From: Chloroflexi bacterium RBG_16_64_43 | Lineage (GTDB): Bacteria; Chloroflexota; Anaerolineae; Anaerolineales; RBG-16-64-43 | Direction of reading: 5' to 3' | Assembly (NCBI GenBank): GCA_001796965.1 | Contig: MGOA01000146.1 | Location: 1,839-10,383 of the forward strand | DNA length: 8,545 nt | Shown: positions 6,334 to 8,545 of the stretch, piece after piece | Numbering within the stretch: the stretch's first letter is position 1 | Layout of the letters: each line of letters begins with the position of its first letter | Program-made: the position numbers and the translations under genes | The notes under the pieces: generated by a model | The model's database searches: none | What the model was told of the DNA's origin: nothing | What the model saw: only the letters and a program-made list of their open reading frames with translations

Positions 6334-6347
6334 ACGTAGATGCACTT

Positions 6348-6384
6348 GCCGTTGCGAGCCCGGCTCTTCGGGGCGAGGCGATCC
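6348..6384 (-). repeat. Interspersed palindromic repeat, inverted copy B
   Basis: GCCGTTGCGAG at 6348-6358 matches the reverse complement of the CTCGCAATGAC end (GTCATTGCGAG) at 9 of 11 positions. It continues to GAGGCGATCC (6375-6384), the counterpart of the GATTGC end. The unit is thus in opposite orientation to copies A and C. Degenerate, so the call depends on the flanking copies. Confidence 0.45.
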
Positions 6385-6396
6385 GGCAGCCTCGCC
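6372..6396. repeat. Hairpin GGCGAGGC / GCCTCGCC
   Basis: An 8-bp perfect inverted repeat (6372-6379 and 6389-6396) with a 9-nt loop begins within the 3' part of inverted copy B and extends beyond it. There is no T-run on either side, so it is not a standard intrinsic terminator. It could protect transcripts of the upstream genes from 3' decay. Confidence 0.4.
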
Positions 6397-6433
6397 GGCT
6401 ACACACCCGTTCCCTTGGCGCATGCAACTCCAA

Positions 6434-6466
6434 GATTGCCTCGTCGGTTTGCCTCTCGCAATGACA
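6434..6466 (+). repeat. Interspersed palindromic repeat, copy C
   Basis: This is the cleanest copy. It starts GATTGCCTCGTCGG and ends CTCGCAATGACA. The last 11 bases before the final A are identical to the end of copy A. It has the same orientation as A and the opposite one to B. Confidence 0.6.
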
Positions 6467-6525
6467 GAGGCGTGGTGCTTGGCGGGCGACAGCACGTGCA
6501 TGCCATTCTCTGGTACGCTTATCGC

Positions 6526-7161
6526 ATGTCGGTCTTTGGACCCGCGCTTCTCATTTGTGCGCTCGCCATCAGTTGGCCGGTTTTTGAACTGGCTGCGGCG
6601 CGGCTGATCCGTGCGAACCTCAGACAATTCGCCGAGTGGGCAACCCGTGTAAGCCCGTGGTTACGCGACCTCGGGCTGCCCTACCTGGCGCTCATGCTGG
6701 GTGCCGTCGCGGCGCGGGATATGGGCCTGCGCGGGCACACCCTGCTCGATTGGGTATTCGGCGTGCTGCTCGCGGGCGGCGCGGCGGCTTTGGGTTGGAA
6801 GCTTCGCCAAGCTCAGTCCTGGCCGGAGTCCACGCGGGCCGCGCTCGACGAGGTACGCTGGGCGCTCTATCGCGCCCTCGCCTGGGGCTGGAGCGGGTCG
6901 CTTGTGGTCGGCCTTCTGGCGGGATTTGGGGTATCCCTGATTGAGCGTGCGCTGATGCGTGTAAGCGAGACCGGCAGGCTGCCTCTTGTCCGAGAGGACT
7001 GGCCGTGGCTTGTGCGCGCCCTGACTTCTGCTGCCATGTTCGGCGTCGCGCACAATCTTTGGCTCAATGTCTTCTCTCGCCTGGCGGCGCCCTTGAGCCT
7101 TGGACTGTGGCGCGCGAGGCACAGTCAGTCGGTGGATGCGCCTCGCGCGCCGCACGACTGA
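6526..7161 (+). CDS. Multi-pass membrane protein of unknown function, with partial CPBP-like signature
   Basis: A 211-residue integral membrane protein with five likely membrane segments: about 5-24, 50-64, 74-91, 119-139 and 160-182. I do not recognise it as a named protein. At the end of the fourth segment Glu140-Arg-Ala-Leu-Met-Arg145 lines up with the EExxxR motif of CPBP intramembrane proteases (Rce1-like), with the second Glu replaced by Arg. The fifth segment has Phe172-Gly-Val-Ala-His176, matching their FxxxH motif at a plausible distance. The third CPBP motif (HxxxN) is not evident, so it may be a degenerate or inactive relative, or the match may be chance. The start at 6526 gives a clean hydrophobic N-terminus; an upstream in-frame extension to 6340 would translate repeat DNA. 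No clear ribosome binding site. The hydrolase gene follows after 45 bp, probably in the same transcript. Confidence 0.65.
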   Translation: MSVFGPALLICALAISWPVFELAAARLIRANLRQFAEWATRVSPWLRDLGLPYLALMLGAVAARDMGLRGHTLLDWVFGVLLAGGAAALGWKLRQAQSWPESTRAALDEVRWALYRALAWGWSGSLVVGLLAGFGVSLIERALMRVSETGRLPLVREDWPWLVRALTSAAMFGVAHNLWLNVFSRLAAPLSLGLWRARHSQSVDAPRAPHD

Positions 7162-7194
7162 CTTCTTCGAAGCCGGCCATACGTGGCGCCGGCA

Positions 7195-7200
7195 GGACGG
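7195..7200 (+). promoter_or_regulatory. Ribosome binding site deciding the hydrolase start
   Basis: GGACGG lies 6 nt before the ATG at 7207 and is the reason for preferring that start over the in-frame GTG at 7183, whose upstream sequence shows no such element. Confidence 0.45.
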
Positions 7201-7206
7201 GAACAC

Positions 7207-7992
7207 ATGCCCTTCGCACAAGACATCTACTACGCCAAATCGCCCCGGACCTCCGGCAACGAGGGAACTCCGCCGCTGGTTCTCATACACGGGGCGGGCG
7301 GTTCGCACCTGCACTGGCCGCGCGAACTGCGCCGTCTCAACCTGACCGATGTGTACACCCTCGATCTGCCGGGGCACGGCAAATCGGAGGGCGTGGGACG
7401 CCAGAGCGTCGCGGCCTACGCCGAGCGCCTGCTGGAGTGGATGAAGGATGCCTGGGTGCAGAAGCCGGTGCTGGTTGGGCACTCGATGGGCGGGGCCATC
7501 GCCCTGCAGGCGGCGCTCGACGCGCCCTCGGCGATCTCGGGCCTGGTCCTGATTGGCAGCGGTGCGCGGCTGAGGGTCGCCGAAGCCCTCCTACAAAGCA
7601 CGCTGAGTGAGGAGACGATGGCCCAGGCGATTCAGGTCTTCGTAGAGTGGTCGTACTCCGCCGGCGCTGCGCGCTCCCTGCGCGAGCTCTCGGCTCGCAA
7701 CTTGCGCGGGACGCGCGCGACGGTCTTGCACAACGATTTCGTCGCATGTGATGGGTTCGATGTGATGGCCCGGTTGGGGGAACTGCTTCTGCCGGTGCTC
7801 ATCGTGTGCGGAAGCGAAGACCGGCTCACCCCGGAGAAGTACTCACGCTACCTGGCAGGCCATCTCCCCGATGCCCGCCTGGCGATACTCCCCGGCGCGG
7901 GGCACATGGCCATGCTCGAGCAGCCGCAGGCTTCGGCGGATGCGGTGCGCGCTTTTCTGCGGGAACGTTTTGGGGCGCCCGCAATCGCGTGA
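7207..7992 (+). CDS. Alpha/beta-fold hydrolase
   Basis: A 261-residue single-domain alpha/beta hydrolase, cytoplasmic (no signal peptide or membrane segment). The oxyanion-hole strand LVLIHGAGGS is at 24-33, with the HG pair at 28-29. Strand-loop DLPGHGKSEG is at 53-62. The nucleophile elbow GHSMGG (91-96) places Ser93 as nucleophile. CGSEDRLTP (201-209) gives Asp205, and GAGHMAML (230-237) gives His233. The triad Ser-Asp-His is therefore complete, and the protein should be active. The cap region (about 115-185) is small and helical, with a KSEG/YAERLLEW pattern seen in esterases, lactonases and C-C bond hydrolases. The substrate cannot be told from sequence. The ATG at 7207 is chosen for its ribosome site; a GTG at 7183 would add eight residues. 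It lies 45 bp downstream of the membrane protein gene and ends 6 bp from the convergent rdgB-like gene. Confidence 0.93.
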   Translation: MPFAQDIYYAKSPRTSGNEGTPPLVLIHGAGGSHLHWPRELRRLNLTDVYTLDLPGHGKSEGVGRQSVAAYAERLLEWMKDAWVQKPVLVGHSMGGAIALQAALDAPSAISGLVLIGSGARLRVAEALLQSTLSEETMAQAIQVFVEWSYSAGAARSLRELSARNLRGTRATVLHNDFVACDGFDVMARLGELLLPVLIVCGSEDRLTPEKYSRYLAGHLPDARLAILPGAGHMAMLEQPQASADAVRAFLRERFGAPAIA

Positions 7993-7998
7993 GCCGGG

Positions 7999-8545
7999 CT
8001 ACCGCTCGGCAGCCCCCAGCGTCTCGAGCGCCGCGAGCACGTGGGGCCAGATTGCCTGGACCGCGCGGGCACGATGGCTCAAGCGGTTCTTTTCCTGCGC
8101 AGTCAGCTCGGCCAAAGTCAGTCCGCGCCCTCGCACCTGGAAGAGCGAGTCGTAGCCGAAGCCATTCACTCCGCGCTCTTCGAGAAGTATCTCACCCTCG
8201 CATATGCCTTCGGCGTACTGTATGAAGTCACCCGGTTGAGATAGTGCCACCCAGCAGCGAAACCGCGCCGGGCGAGGCGCTGCGGTCGTCCTCAACTTCT
8301 CGCGCAGATGCGCGCGCCGTCGGGCATCGTCCGCGCCCTCGCCGGCGTAGCGCGACGAGCGAACGCCCGGTTCGCCGCCCAATGCGTCTACTTCCAGCCC
8401 CGAGTCGTCTGCCAGCGTGAGCAGGCCCGAGGCCTGCGAGTAGGCGACCGCTTTGGCCCGCGCATTGTCGCGATAGGTTGGTCCCTCCTCTGCAATTGTG
8501 AGCCGCAGCCCGAGGTCCGCAGGGAAGACCAGGCGCGCAGGCAGG
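7999..8545 (-). CDS. rdgB: RdgB/HAM1-family XTP/dITP pyrophosphatase (partial, N-terminus cut by the right edge)
   Basis: A non-canonical purine NTP pyrophosphatase that hydrolyses dITP, XTP and ITP to monophosphates, keeping deaminated purines out of DNA and RNA. The 181 visible residues form one open frame from the edge to a TAG at 7999-8001. ADDSGLEVDALGG (8374-8412) contains the metal/catalytic Asp pair at 8404-8409. It is followed by EPGVRSSRYAGE. Further on are NGFGYDS (8146-8166), where most family members have FGYDP, and KNRLSHRARA (8062-8091). Only about 15-25 N-terminal residues, normally with the nucleotide-binding T/SxNxxK motif, should be missing. The visible part starts LPARLVFPADLGL. 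Internal TTG or GTG codons are not the true start, because conserved sequence continues upstream of them. No disruption is seen. The gene symbol reflects the family; species-specific naming varies. Confidence 0.95.
   Translation of the reverse strand, partial: LPARLVFPADLGLRLTIAEEGPTYRDNARAKAVAYSQASGLLTLADDSGLEVDALGGEPGVRSSRYAGEGADDARRRAHLREKLRTTAAPRPARFRCWVALSQPGDFIQYAEGICEGEILLEERGVNGFGYDSLFQVRGRGLTLAELTAQEKNRLSHRARAVQAIWPHVLAALETLGAAER

Larger units (their letters stand above)
6266..6525. other. 260-bp non-coding stretch filled with short palindromic repeats
   Basis: There is no credible gene between the repeat-protein stop and the membrane-protein ATG. The stretch holds most of copy A, a 10-bp palindrome CAAGATCTTG (6301-6310), a 20-bp palindrome (6314-6333), an inverted copy (6348-6384), an 8-bp-stem hairpin (6372-6396) and copy C (6434-6466). 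The last 60 bp, directly ahead of the membrane gene, show no promoter I would defend. An open frame of the downstream gene extends back to 6340 through the repeats, but its translation there is repeat-derived and not protein-like. Confidence 0.65.

Noticed and set aside
6340..6525. N-terminal extension of the membrane-protein frame by 62 codons
   Set aside because: This part translates repeat copies B and C and is not hydrophobic or protein-like. The ATG at 6526 opens directly into a membrane segment.
6501..6525. Promoter for the membrane-protein gene (TACGCT at 6514-6519)
   Set aside because: The hexamer is a poor -10 match, it is 6 bp from the ATG, and no -35 lies at 16-18 bp.
6266..6525. 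CRISPR-like array from repeated CTCGCAATGAC
   Set aside because: Only two exact copies 167 bp apart plus one inverted degenerate copy. There is no regular spacing and no cas genes, so these are interspersed repeats.
5677..6627. Minus-strand open frame (316 codons) opposite the helical-repeat protein and the repeat cluster
   Set aside because: Ser/Arg/Ala-rich shadow translation that crosses the palindromic repeats. The plus-strand frame has regular protein repeats and a proper operon position.
1..8545. An undescribed multi-gene defence or biosynthetic system
   Set aside because: Most genes are housekeeping or widely distributed single families (uvrC, smc, rdgB, DUF971, alpha/beta hydrolase, ICMT-like). 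No integrase, transposase, nuclease-helicase set or compositional break marks an island. The repeat protein and membrane protein are unknown, but nothing visible ties them into a system.

Overview
The window is a GC-rich (roughly two-thirds G+C), tightly packed stretch of bacterial chromosome with eight protein-coding genes, two of them cut by the window edges. The best guess for the source is a member of Chloroflexota, probably near Anaerolineae. This rests on the N-terminal head sequence of the SMC protein, on TATAAT/TACAAT -10 boxes in a GC-rich background, and on degenerate intergenic repeats ending in CTCGCAATGAC, which I recall from such genomes. The assignment is inference; no marker gene such as rRNA is present.

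Left part, minus strand: the 5' end of uvrC (nucleotide excision repair; runs off the left edge), a 199-bp intergenic stretch, a small DUF971 zinc-type protein gene, and a full-length smc gene. The DUF971 gene sits 7 bp after the smc stop codon, or overlaps it by 20 bp if its upstream start is used, so the two are almost certainly co-transcribed from an extended -10 promoter upstream of smc.

Middle, plus strand: a divergent promoter region (about 4407-4603) separates smc from a plus-strand run. That run opens with an isoprenylcysteine/phospholipid methyltransferase-like membrane protein. Next, after 24 bp, comes a 350-residue protein built from nine degenerate helical repeats. A 260-bp non-coding stretch follows, packed with short palindromic interspersed repeats. 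Then come a small multi-pass membrane protein with a partial CPBP-like signature and an alpha/beta hydrolase with a complete Ser-Asp-His triad.

Right end, minus strand: an RdgB/HAM1-type dITP/XTP pyrophosphatase, convergent with the hydrolase (only 6 bp between stop codons) and cut at its N-terminus by the window edge.

Three genes (uvrC, smc, rdgB) belong to genome maintenance: damage excision, chromosome condensation and nucleotide-pool cleaning. They are not arranged as one operon. I found no CRISPR array, rRNA, tRNA, insertion sequence, phage gene or defence cassette. The most interesting items are modest: the repeat cluster at 6254-6466, the orphan helical-repeat protein, the duplicated CxCxxC motif in the DUF971 protein, alternative hairpins in the smc leader, and the CPBP-like traits of the membrane protein.
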